Shown: positions 36,422-46,212 of the stretch, in pieces
How the letters are laid out: the number at the start of each line of letters is the position of its first letter
How positions within the stretch are numbered: position 1 is the first letter of the stretch
Assembly (NCBI RefSeq): GCF_004345645.1
Contig: NZ_SLWS01000002.1
Span: 1,116,001 to 1,180,000, forward strand
Reading direction: 5' to 3'
Origin: Actinocrispum wychmicini
Lineage (GTDB): Bacteria; Actinomycetota; Actinomycetes; Mycobacteriales; Pseudonocardiaceae
DNA: 64,000 nucleotides
Made by a program: the position numbers and the translations under genes
The notes under the pieces: generated by a model
The model's database searches: none
What the model saw: only the letters and a program-made list of their open reading frames with translations
What the model was told of the DNA's origin: nothing

Positions 36422-37216
36422 TCCAGTTTGGACAGTGCCTCTGACCTGGCACTCCAGAGTATCGCCACGTCAGACACGTTGCAACCACTGCGATAGAGTG
36501 CAGTTCGCTACCGTAGCGTGCACGCCCAACGCACATCCCTGCTCCAGATTGCTCCACACACGTCCAGTATGAATCGGACATATCGTCATCACCAGTGTCT
36601 AGTGAACGCGAACTGGGCTGTCGCTCGTTCCCGCCGCGGCAGGTGCGTTGTGGACACCGAGGGCGTCACCGGCGTTGTGTTCGAACATGTAGGGACACTA
36701 CGTCGCTACAACCCGTTCCAGCGCTTGCAGGAAAGCACTCACGCCCCGGCCGCTTGGGAAGACCTGCTTGTCACGTGGGCGAACGGAGTCGATAGCATTC
36801 GTCGCTGCGTGCGCGGCATGCCAGGTATCGACGACCAGCACGTCGACGCGTGCAGCCAGCGACGTCAGCGAGGCGGTGGCGACAGTGTCGGAGTTGGACT
36901 CGGCAGAACGCGGCGAACAGAGCATAGCCAGGCGTTTCGCGAGTGACTCTGCTTCGCCAGGCATAAGCGAGTAGAGCCCGATGCTTGCCGTCGAAGTGGC
37001 GCCACGGCGACTCGGGCTCGTCAACCCGCTGGTCGGACATGGCCACCGGGATCTCGCACTCAAACGTCCAAGTGGGTCGGGTCACCAAACGGCCCCACGG
37101 GTACAGACCACAATCCCCGAGGCCCATCACAAGGGACACAGTTCAACCGACGTTTTGCCGTAGCAGCGTCCGGTAAACCGAGTGACCGAGATGAGGAGCT
37201 GGTCAACAGATCCTGT
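36422..37216. other. 795-bp low-coding region, possible gene relic
   Basis: No intact gene. A minus-strand frame ending at 36698 contains VDVLVVDTWHAAHAATNAID followed by SGRGVSAFLQALERV, which looks like real protein but has no recognisable start; upstream the sense passes into another frame. I treat it as a decayed C-terminal piece of an unknown gene. Confidence 0.35.
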
Positions 37217-37717
37217 TTAGGCTTGCCGGGCCGGCTTATCCCGGTCAAACCGAGTGATTGACCCCCAGTCGCCGAATTCCGGCACAGGCTCCCAGTTGAT
37301 GTCAAGGTTAACGTCGCGATAGTCAGTAACAGTTCGCTCATGCGCCTTCTCGTCCGTTATCTCCCTACGAACCGTGCCGTCGACTTTGTAGGTGATCTCC
37401 TCAATCAGTTCCGATTCGTTTATTAGCCGAGCGCTGTCATCCCCGTACTGCCATCGAATAATGGACTTCAAGAACATCTTTTTATCAACCAGCCAAAACG
37501 TAAACGTTTGCCACTTTCGACGTTTCTCATCAAGAAAGTGAACCCCTATATGTTCCGGCCTTACAACCTCAACGATGGCATCAGGATCTTCAAGCGGACC
37601 CACAACAGCTGTGTACAACTCGCCGCTAACGTCATGGCGGCGAGCATCCGAAACCGAGAGCGGGTCGATCGGATTACTGGTCCAGTAATTCCATATGCGA
37701 CAGTAGGAGACATGCAT
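37217..37717 (-). CDS. putative immunity protein for the adjacent toxin
   Basis: A 166-residue soluble acidic protein with no recognisable domain. I chose the ATG at 37717 because AAGAGGTG stands in front of it; a GTG ten codons upstream is possible. It lies 37 bp after the toxin gene as the last member of a four-gene minus-strand operon. Position, size and acidity fit an immunity protein of a polymorphic toxin pair. The DNA is clearly richer in A and T than the flanks, a sign of transfer. Confidence 0.6.
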   Translation of the reverse strand: MHVSYCRIWNYWTSNPIDPLSVSDARRHDVSGELYTAVVGPLEDPDAIVEVVRPEHIGVHFLDEKRRKWQTFTFWLVDKKMFLKSIIRWQYGDDSARLINESELIEEITYKVDGTVRREITDEKAHERTVTDYRDVNLDINWEPVPEFGDWGSITRFDRDKPARQA

Positions 37718-37754
37718 ACGTTCACCTCTTCCTTGAATTAGAGTCACTCAGCTA

Positions 37755-38633
37755 TTATAGCCTAGCTTCTCTAATCATAATTTGGAAGTCATCAAGTGCT
37801 CGCTTCTTGAAAACTTCCAATACTTCGCGATTCTTCTGTGACGGAATTTCAAGGACTTGAACGCCAGCCAAGTTCTTACCCACGTAATCTGGCAACTTTT
37901 TCAGATTACCCTCTGTACTCAAGATACGCATACTCGGGTTGTACTTTCGTCTAAGTTCCTGAAGGTAGCCCATCACCGTACTCTCCTTGATTTCGGAGAA
38001 TTGGGTCTCCTTGCGAGAAACGATTTCTTTATTGGGCATGTATGAATCGACTTTATACCTCCGGCCTTTCGCGTCCGCGACGTAGACTTCGTTAGCTCCC
38101 CCGCGCTCCTTGTAATATGGTTCCCGGACTTCATTGAACGCTACGCCATCGCATATGCGATTCCACGCGGCGGCCGGGATTTTGTCAGGTCTCTTGTTGC
38201 GCATCGAGTCTGCCCGAGGTGTTGCGCTGCGCTGGTCACCGGTACTCGCCGCAGCCTCGCTAGAAGAGTCGGATTCTTCAATAGCGGGGCGAGCACCCCG
38301 TCTCAGCGCAACCTGCACTGGCCCCACGACAGGCGGGGCCGAACCTGTATCAACCTCCGATCTGCCCCCCTTACCACCCGACTCACGTCGCCTCTGCGCA
38401 ACCTGCACTGGCCCCACGACAGGCGGGGCCGAACCTGTATCAACCTCCGATCTGCCCCCCTTACCACCCGACTCACGCGGCCGCGCAACCCGCGTCATCT
38501 GTTGGGCTGGGATGGGAGTTGTCAGGTCAGCTCCTCCACCTGTGGAACGTCTTGTCGGGCTTGTAGCGCCCCGAGGGGTCTTGGCGGTGCTGTCGACGGG
38601 CGTGGTAGTTGAGCCATCGGAAATTTCGCTCAT
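37755..38633 (-). CDS. polymorphic toxin with REase-fold-like C-terminal domain
   Basis: A 292-residue protein in two parts. The N-terminal 165 residues are disordered and contain two exact 30-residue repeats (SGGKGGRSEVDTGSAPPVVG core). The C-terminal 125 residues carry KVDSYMPNKEIVSRKETQ, KESTVMGYLQELRRKY and NLAGVQVLEIP, a pattern I associate with the restriction-endonuclease-fold toxin domain (Tox-REase-7-like) at the end of polymorphic toxins; catalytic residues would be the Asp and the E/K of DSYMPNKEIVSRK. No signal peptide. The ATG overlaps the HerA stop (ATGA), so export or handling by the HerA pair is plausible but unproven. Confidence 0.65.
   Translation of the reverse strand: MSEISDGSTTTPVDSTAKTPRGATSPTRRSTGGGADLTTPIPAQQMTRVARPRESGGKGGRSEVDTGSAPPVVGPVQVAQRRRESGGKGGRSEVDTGSAPPVVGPVQVALRRGARPAIEESDSSSEAAASTGDQRSATPRADSMRNKRPDKIPAAAWNRICDGVAFNEVREPYYKERGGANEVYVADAKGRRYKVDSYMPNKEIVSRKETQFSEIKESTVMGYLQELRRKYNPSMRILSTEGNLKKLPDYVGKNLAGVQVLEIPSQKNREVLEVFKKRALDDFQIMIREARL
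38306..38477 (-). repeat. two exact ~82-bp direct repeats, 90-bp period, in the toxin gene
   Basis: The block from 38306 recurs from 38396 with no difference over about 82 bases. It keeps the reading frame (30 codons). Perfect identity implies very recent duplication or gene conversion. Confidence 0.85.
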
Positions 38634-41600
38634 GGGGCGTCAGAGCTCGCTGTATCGGGGTAGAGCAGTTCCTTGAAGTCCCAGTCAAGGTTGAGAAAGT
38701 CGATTGCGCGGGTTAGGCAGCTAACTGGCTCGGGGTCCGGGTCGAGTTTAGCTGCAGCTTTCTCGTAGTACGTGGGCGTCGTCCGGCCGCGGTACGTGGC
38801 CAGCGAGTTCTGTATGAGTTCCGGGAGCCTGCTAAGGGCCTCGAGTTGTTGCCTGCACGAGCCGTCCGGGAGGCGGAGTCCGCGTCGCTGCCAGTGTTCG
38901 GTGTCGGGATGCGGGTCGGGCGAATCGTCGGCCTCAACGAGGGCGGTGACGACGTCGAACCATCTGTACTGGCCGGCTTGCCAATGCGTCTCGGGTCTGT
39001 CGCCAGATAGGGGCTCGTTGGCGAGTAGGTGGCGGCACAGGGTTCTAAGGTGGCCAGCGAGGTCTTCGGGCTGGAAATACGACACGAGTCCTGGGTAGCG
39101 GGTGTCGACAGCGTCGTGGATGAGTTTGGCGATCGCGCAGTCGAGTGTGTGTTGGTCGTTGTCGGCTGTCAGTTGATCGAGCCATTGACGCTCGGGGTTG
39201 GGTTTGGGTTGACCGGTCAAGAGCGCGATGGTCGTGAGTTCGATCCACAGGATCAGCCGGGGGGTGTCGTCGATGAGGTGTTCTGCCTGGCCGATTTCTT
39301 CTCGTGTACACGGACGGGATGAGCAGGTGGCGGGGCAGGCGGGACTGCGGGGCTTGAGGATGCCGGGTGTGCGGTCGACATTGTGATCGGATTCCCGCGC
39401 GTGGCCCAAGGGCACTTGTGCGAGGAGGGGGTGGTCCATGCCGCCGGCGAACACGGCTGCTCGTCCGGGTGGGAGGGCGACGACATAGCGGGATTGCTCG
39501 TCGGTCAGATTCATGGTGGCGCCCACCAGGTCGCGGTCGTCGGCGGCGGGTAGGCGGTGCACGATCTTCAGGGCAGAGTTTTTCACCACGTCAGGGGTGA
39601 TCTTGGTGGGGATCTGCTCGGCGACGATGATCCCTTCGCCGTAGGCGCGGACTTCGGCGAGCAGCGTCGCGAACAGTTCGACCGCATGTGCGGCTGGGCT
39701 GCCGGGCTCGACTTTCTTGAGCAGGCGGTGAGCTTCTTCGATCACGGTGACGTGGCGCAGGTACTCCGTGTTGTTGCCCTGGCCGTGCCAGACCGAGGAG
39801 TCCTTCCTGTCGTGCTTGCGTTGCTGGTGGCGTTGGCGCAGGTGTTCGTTGATGCGGATGAGGACGGCGCCGATGAGGAATGCTTGATCCTGGTCATTGC
39901 CGATGTCCTCCAGTTCGAGGACGGTGTTGCGGTTGAGCAGCTGGGCGAGGTCGAGGGCGTGGCCGCCGTGGAAGAACCGTCCGGGAGTGCCCAAGGTGAG
40001 GCTGCCGAGGCGGACGTCGATGAAGCCGCGCACGTTGTCGGTGATTTCTCGGCTGTAGCCGATGTTCTCGACCACATCGAGCGCGATGTCGCGCAGTTCA
40101 CCGAGCGTCGGATAGCGCGGCGTGACGCCTGGTTTTCTCGGTTTGCCAAGGGCCGCGTCCCAGCCAAGGTCGCGGTAGGCGCGGTCGAGGGCGTGGCTGA
40201 GCACTTGTGGAAAGGGCTCGTAGGCGTCGAAGGCCGCCAGGAACAGGGCGCGCACGAGGTCGATGTGGGTTTGTAGCGGGAAGCCTGGTTCGGGTTCCAG
40301 TGGATTGAGGCATCCGGGAATGCTCGACGGGTCACCGGGCCGGATAGCGAGCACCGGTGGACTGATGTCGTGGAGGCGTCGGGCCATGCCGGCGTACTCG
40401 GCTTTCGCCGGTTCGATCACCAGCCATGGGACCGGGCGCGGCGATCGTGCCAACTGCTCGAGAACGGCCCGGACAGTCTGGGATTTACCCGAGCCAGTTG
40501 CCCCACACACGAAGGCGTGTCGGTTGAGGGTGTCGAAGCCGACACGGAGTGGTCCTGCGGGGAGGCCGTCATGATCGAGGACCTGTCCCAACAGGACGTC
40601 TTCCGTGTCCGTGGTGTGTTCCGGAGTGACGTCGAAGGTGGAACGTTCGACCAGCCGGATTCCCGGTATCTCGGTGGCCGGAATCTGCGCGAGGGTGGTC
40701 AGCAGATGCGGGTCAGCCAGGAACGGCACCTGCGTCACGCCATCCTGTTCAACCATGGCGTCGGCGGCGTTGGCCAGCCCATGGACCGGTTTGTGCGGGA
40801 TGAGCGCGTAAGGGGTGCCACGGAAGTCTTGCCCGGCCACGAGCAGCCCGGCCACCGCAGCAGCCGAGGGCTCGTCTACACCTCCTGCCAGCAGCCGTAC
40901 CCGCCACAGTCCGGTGGAGTGGCCGGCGCTGACTTCCCGGTAGCGGCGAGCGAGGCGTTCGGCCGTGATCAAGTCCTCGGGGTTTGAAGCGTGGTCGCGC
41001 GCGGTGCTTTCCTGATCGGCGAGCCATGCCGCTTCGTGGCTCATGTCTCCTGGCCGTACAGGATCGGCGAGCAACAGCCACGCGAACGGCCCATGCCAGG
41101 CGGCCAGCAGACTTTGTTCCAACCCTGCCAGGGGTTCCGCTCCGCCCTGTGCCAGGTCCGGATGTAGACCGGGCACCAGTGCGTCCACGACCCCGGCAAC
41201 GGGCACCCACCAGGCAATCGCGCCCAGGTCGGCGCGTACGGCGTTGGACGTGATCGGTCGGCCACGTGCGCCAGGGGGAAACACCAGCGCTGCCGGATAG
41301 TCTTGCCCGGCTGAACTGGTGGACACAGCGACGGTCACCCGCGCGCCGAGCGCCTTCCGATACCAGGTGACCACAAGCGGTTCGCCACTCGCGAGACGCT
41401 GATGGTAGGCCGCGACGATGGAGGCATACCGCGCGTGGCCTAGATCAAGACGCGCCGCATGCGACCCGGGTGCGGCACCGTGTGTCGGCGGTTTGTACAC
41501 CTCCTCGACCTGGCACAGGCACTCCATGGCATTCAGCCGACCAAACGGGTTCATCCCCGCTGCTGAACCCGACGGGACGCCGTCAGCGCCAGGGGTCACT

Positions 41601-41647
41601 GGTGCCCCATTCGCGCTGGCGGGTCCACTCGTCGTCGGGGTGTTCAC
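38630..41647 (-). CDS. HerA/FtsK-superfamily P-loop ATPase
   Basis: About 1005 residues. After a divergent N-terminal half (to residue 370) comes Walker A GATGSGKSQTVRAVLEQL, a HAS-barrel/RecA core with VLELEDIGNDQDQAFLIGAV, Walker B VTVIEEAHRLLK, and the arginine-finger region with PPGRAAVFAGGMD. The C-terminal 250 residues are unlike known domains. HerA-type ATPases pump DNA or protein through hexameric rings. The GTG at 41647 overlaps the upstream stop (GTGA); a GTG 12 bp earlier is possible. It is coupled to the membrane partner upstream and the toxin downstream. Confidence 0.85.
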   Translation of the reverse strand: MNTPTTSGPASANGAPVTPGADGVPSGSAAGMNPFGRLNAMECLCQVEEVYKPPTHGAAPGSHAARLDLGHARYASIVAAYHQRLASGEPLVVTWYRKALGARVTVAVSTSSAGQDYPAALVFPPGARGRPITSNAVRADLGAIAWWVPVAGVVDALVPGLHPDLAQGGAEPLAGLEQSLLAAWHGPFAWLLLADPVRPGDMSHEAAWLADQESTARDHASNPEDLITAERLARRYREVSAGHSTGLWRVRLLAGGVDEPSAAAVAGLLVAGQDFRGTPYALIPHKPVHGLANAADAMVEQDGVTQVPFLADPHLLTTLAQIPATEIPGIRLVERSTFDVTPEHTTDTEDVLLGQVLDHDGLPAGPLRVGFDTLNRHAFVCGATGSGKSQTVRAVLEQLARSPRPVPWLVIEPAKAEYAGMARRLHDISPPVLAIRPGDPSSIPGCLNPLEPEPGFPLQTHIDLVRALFLAAFDAYEPFPQVLSHALDRAYRDLGWDAALGKPRKPGVTPRYPTLGELRDIALDVVENIGYSREITDNVRGFIDVRLGSLTLGTPGRFFHGGHALDLAQLLNRNTVLELEDIGNDQDQAFLIGAVLIRINEHLRQRHQQRKHDRKDSSVWHGQGNNTEYLRHVTVIEEAHRLLKKVEPGSPAAHAVELFATLLAEVRAYGEGIIVAEQIPTKITPDVVKNSALKIVHRLPAADDRDLVGATMNLTDEQSRYVVALPPGRAAVFAGGMDHPLLAQVPLGHARESDHNVDRTPGILKPRSPACPATCSSRPCTREEIGQAEHLIDDTPRLILWIELTTIALLTGQPKPNPERQWLDQLTADNDQHTLDCAIAKLIHDAVDTRYPGLVSYFQPEDLAGHLRTLCRHLLANEPLSGDRPETHWQAGQYRWFDVVTALVEADDSPDPHPDTEHWQRRGLRLPDGSCRQQLEALSRLPELIQNSLATYRGRTTPTYYEKAAAKLDPDPEPVSCLTRAIDFLNLDWDFKELLYPDTASSDAP

Positions 41648-43698
41648 CCTGGTGACCACATCTCGGTGGCCTTGATCGCGTCGCGTCTTCCGGCGGGATC
41701 GGCGTCCAGCATTGCGATTTCCGGGTTCAACTCCACCAGCCGTATGCTCTTCGGGCTGCCGTCACTGGTCGACTCCACCAGCAGCATCGCGTAGTCCGGC
41801 AGGTTCTTGATCACCTCGGGGTCGACACGGTGTTCATGCACCCGCTGCCGGGTCTCGGAATCCGACCAACTCTTGGTTGTCGCGTCCGAGACCGTGGTTC
41901 CCCAGCTACGTGTCCGATTCCACGACCGCGTGTCCGATTCACTCCATCCCTTGGTGCGCGACGTGTTCGAGGTCTTGGGCACCTTGGAGTTCCACGAGGC
42001 ACCGCTGTTGTCACCCCGGGTGCGGGAGTGATTGGTACCCCGGCCGCGGGTCTCGCCGGAACTGTCGGTATAGCTCACGTTGTTGGCGATTGAGTGGGTG
42101 TCCTGCCCGCCAACGGTGGTGCATGTCTGGGATACCGTGAACTTGTACTCGCGGCCGATGTAGTCCGCCGCTCGTGTGGCTTGCTGTGGGTCGTTCAGGC
42201 GCATGAAGGCAATCTCGCCGCGGCCGGTCATCCTGGCGGTCGTCTCCTCGAACTTCCGGAACATCGCCACCAGACGCACGCCACGGCGCTCGCACAGGTC
42301 CGACAGGCGGTCCAAGTGCCGGGCGGCCAGGCGATCTGCCGCCGTGACCACAAGGGTGGGCACCGCGAGAGGATTGTCGATCACCTGCTGAGCTGCCCAA
42401 CCGACCAACAAGTCGCTGAGAAAGTCGGTCTTGGCGCTGGTCCACTCACTGGACATCGACAGCACCCGCAACTGTCCCTCCAACGGGCTGACGTCACCGG
42501 TGCCCATTGCAGACAAGGGATTGGCCATCGCCTCCAGGTCCCGGAGGTTGGCCAAGACCTGGCGGCGGTATTCGTCCGAGAACGCCCTCCGCAGCGCCGA
42601 GCGCTCGGCGAGCGACAGCAACGTCTCGTCGGTGTCCCGCGCCCGCGCGTGCATCGCCACCCGCAGGGCCGCCGCGATACGCCCCATCGACAACCCACCC
42701 GGCGAGAGCACCGCGATGGTCGTGGTCAATAGCCCTTCGTCCACCCCACGTACACCGAGGTCCGCCTTCTCCTGGCCACCGTGTCGTGCCTCGACCAGAA
42801 GCTGGACCACCTGCTTGTCCGCCATCCCTGCCAGCAGGTCCACGTCCGCCAACTCGGTGGGAAGCAATCGGAAGGCCACTCTGTAACCGGCTTCCCTCGC
42901 TCCCTCAACCAACTCGCCCACCACGATGTCGCCGGTCAGATCCAGTACGGTCGTGGATCCACCACTCGCAAGAATCGACGCGCACATCACAGTCAGCAGC
43001 GCCTCGCACCCATAGGTGTTGTCGCCGACCACACTCACCCGAGTCACGCTGCGTGGCAGGCGTGCCGTGATCCAGTCCGAGATACTGGCCAGTCGCGATG
43101 TCTCGTTGTTCTCGAACTGTTCGCGTCTGGCGTCCCATTCCCTCGCTTGTTGCTCATGGCGTTGGTAGGACAGCCGCCACGAGCTGCTCACCACACTCGT
43201 GAGCCAACGCACGAGGCCGAGCCACGCTTTCCCGACCACGACAGCGGTAAGAACCGCCAGACCCGCTGCCCATAGCATCGTTATCCAGAACGACGATGCC
43301 GATCCATGGTGAAACCAGGCATACACCGACGCCACCAACCACCACAAAACACCGCCCACAAGAATGAGAGCGAACGTGACCCGCGAGATCAGCCGCGCAT
43401 CGTCACTCCGACCACGCGCGTCCAACTGAACCCGCTCCAGTTGGCGATGAAGCGAGTCGCTGTCGTCGAGCACCTGTGGCGTGACCCCGCCGAGAAACCC
43501 ACACGCCAACGGCAACAACGCGGCCGGCACCACAGTGCCCGCCGGCCGCATCGGCTCACCGTCCCAAACCGGTCGTTTCTCACCAAACGCCTGCCTCTGC
43601 GCTGTGCGATCGCTGAACCTCCAGCCCACCCGCTCCGGTCCGCGAAACAGCACCGGCCACGCAACCGATCCCACATCGTCTGACGACACCTGCCGCAC
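41644..43698 (-). CDS. TraG/VirD4-like membrane protein lacking a P-loop
   Basis: About 684 residues. Two membrane helices lie near residues 75-130 (LISRVTFALILVGGVLWWLV; FWITMLWAAGLAVLTAVVVG). The soluble part has the order of a TraG/HerA ATPase, but Walker A is replaced by VVGDNTYGCEALLTV and Walker B by LVVTAADRLAARHL; the later RGVRLVAMFRKFEET and MRLNDPQQATRAADYIG segments are kept. A Ser/Thr/Trp/Arg-rich low-complexity region (NTSRTKGWSESDTRSWNRTR) precedes the C-terminus. I infer an inactive ATPase that anchors the active HerA partner. GTG 43698 is preferred, since the sequence upstream becomes AT-rich; longer starts exist. Confidence 0.72.
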   Translation of the reverse strand: MRQVSSDDVGSVAWPVLFRGPERVGWRFSDRTAQRQAFGEKRPVWDGEPMRPAGTVVPAALLPLACGFLGGVTPQVLDDSDSLHRQLERVQLDARGRSDDARLISRVTFALILVGGVLWWLVASVYAWFHHGSASSFWITMLWAAGLAVLTAVVVGKAWLGLVRWLTSVVSSSWRLSYQRHEQQAREWDARREQFENNETSRLASISDWITARLPRSVTRVSVVGDNTYGCEALLTVMCASILASGGSTTVLDLTGDIVVGELVEGAREAGYRVAFRLLPTELADVDLLAGMADKQVVQLLVEARHGGQEKADLGVRGVDEGLLTTTIAVLSPGGLSMGRIAAALRVAMHARARDTDETLLSLAERSALRRAFSDEYRRQVLANLRDLEAMANPLSAMGTGDVSPLEGQLRVLSMSSEWTSAKTDFLSDLLVGWAAQQVIDNPLAVPTLVVTAADRLAARHLDRLSDLCERRGVRLVAMFRKFEETTARMTGRGEIAFMRLNDPQQATRAADYIGREYKFTVSQTCTTVGGQDTHSIANNVSYTDSSGETRGRGTNHSRTRGDNSGASWNSKVPKTSNTSRTKGWSESDTRSWNRTRSWGTTVSDATTKSWSDSETRQRVHEHRVDPEVIKNLPDYAMLLVESTSDGSPKSIRLVELNPEIAMLDADPAGRRDAIKATEMWSPG

Positions 43699-44463
43699 CT
43701 CGCTCCCGAGACTACGAACATATAACTTGAACGCCGCTCCTTGACCAGATGGCCGAACCGGCAGTCCCGATCCCGCACAGCCTGTCCAATACAGAGCAGG
43801 GCGCAGCGACCTGCCGGACCACCACAAACGAACACATCTAAGGACAACTTCACCTCGGCGGCGACCGCCCCCACCTCGGACGGCGCCCGAGTCGTTTCAG
43901 ATGGCACGAACTCCGCCGCCACTCAGCCAGACCCAGCAGCGCACGCACCAACCCCGACGAGTCCGCCCTCCATCCGACCATCCTGATCGGACGACCCACC
44001 ACGGCCGCCCTGGCGTCCCTGGCAGATGCAATGCCGTGGCCTGCCCAAATACAGAAACAACGGGTGTCGATATGCTCGGACACACCTACTGTCGACAGTG
44101 ACGCACCAGCCACGGCGAAGCCCTCCCCGTGAGTCCTGAACTGAACAAGAGTAGCGCTACACGCCGACACTCCACTGGGGATAAACCGTCGACCACCGCT
44201 TTCCTGGAAAACATCACCCATTCGGCCTCCGCGCATCGACAGAGAGTGGCATGCAACCAACCACCTAATGGGTTCCAGAAGTTCGCCTCACGGCGTGGGC
44301 CTGCACATCAATCTGCTGCAGACTCATGTTCGTTGATCAAGTCGCCGACATCCATCGGCACACGACGTGGCCGTTGACTTTGTCCACGAGACTTGTCTGT
44401 CGGCTGGTAAGCGAATCCGCATCTTGCGACTCTGGAGTCCACCGTGGCTTTGAGGGAACGGCC
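43699..44463. other. 765 bp without a recognisable gene
   Basis: Short open frames on both strands have no motif. The region should include the promoter of the HerA/toxin operon, near 43700-43800 where GC falls. Confidence 0.45.
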
Positions 44464-44805
44464 TCAGGTTGACAGCAGCGGGTAGTCCACGAACACGCGA
44501 TCAGTGCCGACGCAGATAGACCGTCCGGACCAGCGACAAGAACGGCCTGACAGAAACTGGTTGCCGCACAACAGGGTCATGGATCCTGGCCCTTCGGCCC
44601 ACAAGACGTACGGCAAAGGTTGATGACAGCAAAGGTTGATGACGGCCGCCGTCGCTGAGACGACAGTCGCTGAAAGTGCGGCACCGCTTACCGGATCCGC
44701 TGCCCAGCCGGCCGCGAATCCTACCGTCAATGCGGGACCGAGCATCATGCACAGCACGCGCCGTCTGGCTTTCCCTGAACTTGGCCCGGTGCTCTGACTG
44801 TCCAC
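44464..44805 (-). CDS. small putative membrane protein
   Basis: A 113-residue frame starting with GTG 44805 behind CTAGGGGCG. After a basic stretch (SSGKARRR) two hydrophobic segments follow (VLCMMLGPALTVGFAAGW; LSATVVSATAAVINLCC). The C-terminal third has several cysteines. I do not recognise a family, and overlapping frames keep this tentative. Confidence 0.4.
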   Translation of the reverse strand: MDSQSTGPSSGKARRRVLCMMLGPALTVGFAAGWAADPVSGAALSATVVSATAAVINLCCHQPLPYVLWAEGPGSMTLLCGNQFLSGRSCRWSGRSICVGTDRVFVDYPLLST

Positions 44806-44987
44806 TGTTGACGCCCCTAGTCAGCCGATTCGGTGTTGTATCCCGACCGTAAGGCTGCTCTGCCACAAGGAACAAGGGAACTGCCGATACGCGGACAACC
44901 CCGGAATTCCGCATGGAGTCCATGGACGGCGTGGACGAGGTAGCGCCGTGTATGGTCGCGCCGGGCACCCGATGTCACTGTGTGGTC

Positions 44988-45320
44988 TCAGGACTTGCTT
45001 GACGTTTTGTCGTCGGGAGACGCTTGACGTGTTCTCGGGTTGACTCCAACTCCTGTGACGTGAAGTCGGGTGATGGGTTTGAGGTTGCGGCGGGGGCGGA
45101 CGGCGATCTCTTCCTCGCCGTGCAGGACCCGTAGGTGGGTGTCCTCGATGACGACGGTGACCAGTTTGCCGCGGTGGCGGGGTCCGCGATGGCCTGGCCG
45201 CCGCGCAGAATCCCCACCGTGGCCGACAGAACCCGGCGAGGCAACGGCCAAGCGGGTGAACACGCGGGCCGCGGAACCCTCCCCAGTGAGTACTGGGCGC
45301 GCGAAGGATCGAAGCAGCCA
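44988..45320 (-). pseudogene. transposase C-terminal remnant (IS481-like)
   Basis: The minus-strand frame ending at 44988 reads GKLVTVVIEDTHLRVLHGEE, then RPRRNLKPITRLHVTG, like the C-terminal beta domain of integrase-core transposases. The preceding sense (RVLSATVGILRGGQAI) is in another frame, so there is at least one frameshift. The catalytic DDE core is missing and I see no terminal inverted repeats. Confidence 0.55.
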
Positions 45321-45408
45321 GTGGTCTTCACCGAGTCTCCGCAGCACAGCTGGCGGTCGCTGAAAGCCACCAGCGCGCGGCGGCCGGAATGACGGTCGGC
45401 GAGCAGAC

Positions 45409-45642
45409 GTGGCGGGAGTCGGGCTGGGCGCCCCGGCCGACATCGACCAGCTCCAACGCCGAATCACCGAGCTGGAACAGCAGGTCGTCGAACTACACGG
45501 CAAAGTCGCGGAACGCGATCAGGAACTCGACACCGCACGCACCGCCAATCGCGAGCTGATCACCACCTCAACAGACGAACCTGACCGCACCAACCGAGCA
45601 GATCAGGCGTATGCCGAGCCAGGCATGTCCCCGCCGAGGTGA
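45409..45642 (+). pseudogene. coiled-coil fragment, mobile-element accessory type
   Basis: A 77-codon frame with IDQLQRRITELEQQVVELHG followed by ERDQELDTARTANRELITT, a heptad coiled coil ending in the ANREL motif I associate with DUF6262-like proteins of site-specific integrase/transposon operons. Usual proteins are longer; this looks like a leftover 3' end. Confidence 0.45.
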
Positions 45643-45875
45643 AGATCTACACCGAAATCATCCGCCATGGCTCGTCCCATTATCTATAGTCGTCAACGGC
45701 GCGGAACGCGTCGGCCAAGTTACACAGGCGCCGTGCTTGATTCCGCATCATCAGCGGCGAGTGTCACCCGCGCCGACTGAAAAAAGTCACCACCGGCTAC
45801 CTCGGACGCTCCTCCGACCTCCATCTGCATCGCTCGAATTCTACCGACTTGGCCGACAAATTCTGCGAGTACTAC

Positions 45876-46199
45876 CTACGCAGGCCACAACCGATCTACC
45901 CCATTCCAAGTCAGCAGTTTACGTAACCATCCCCAGAGTTCGTCGAGCGACCTAATTTCACCAACATCCAAAATCATGTCGTCAGAACCAACGGATCCTA
46001 GTGTTATCTCAATCTCACCCGTTTCCCACAGAATGATCTGACCTACTCGATCTTCTGAATCGATGTCCACCCTGACAGAGCGGTTACTACTCTGACTAGA
46101 CGACGACCTACCAAGCTCTACGGAAAGTCCTTGGTCTGCCATAAATTGGCCATTTTGAGCAAACCAGGCTTCCAGCGAATCCAACATAATCATTTCCAT
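45876..46199 (-). CDS. TriTu-like immunity protein
   Basis: A 107-residue acidic protein starting MEMIMLDSLEAWFAQNGQ and ending with RSLDELWGWLRKLLTW. Size, the DSLEAWF start and its position 13 bp after the TreTu-like toxin domain fit the immunity partner of that toxin family. The DNA is AT-rich against the genome background. It appears intact although the toxin gene upstream is broken. Confidence 0.6.
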   Translation of the reverse strand: MEMIMLDSLEAWFAQNGQFMADQGLSVELGRSSSSQSSNRSVRVDIDSEDRVGQIILWETGEIEITLGSVGSDDMILDVGEIRSLDELWGWLRKLLTWNGVDRLWPA

Positions 46200-46212
46200 T
46201 GGAATCACTCTA

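Noticed and set aside
36380..36480. Functional tRNA-Ala gene
   Set aside because: Only the part from the anticodon loop to the 3' end is conserved; the acceptor 5' strand, D arm and 5' anticodon stem are absent.
44988..45503. Complete insertion sequence
   Set aside because: No DDE core, no second ORF and no terminal inverted repeats or target duplication could be found; only a C-terminal scrap remains.
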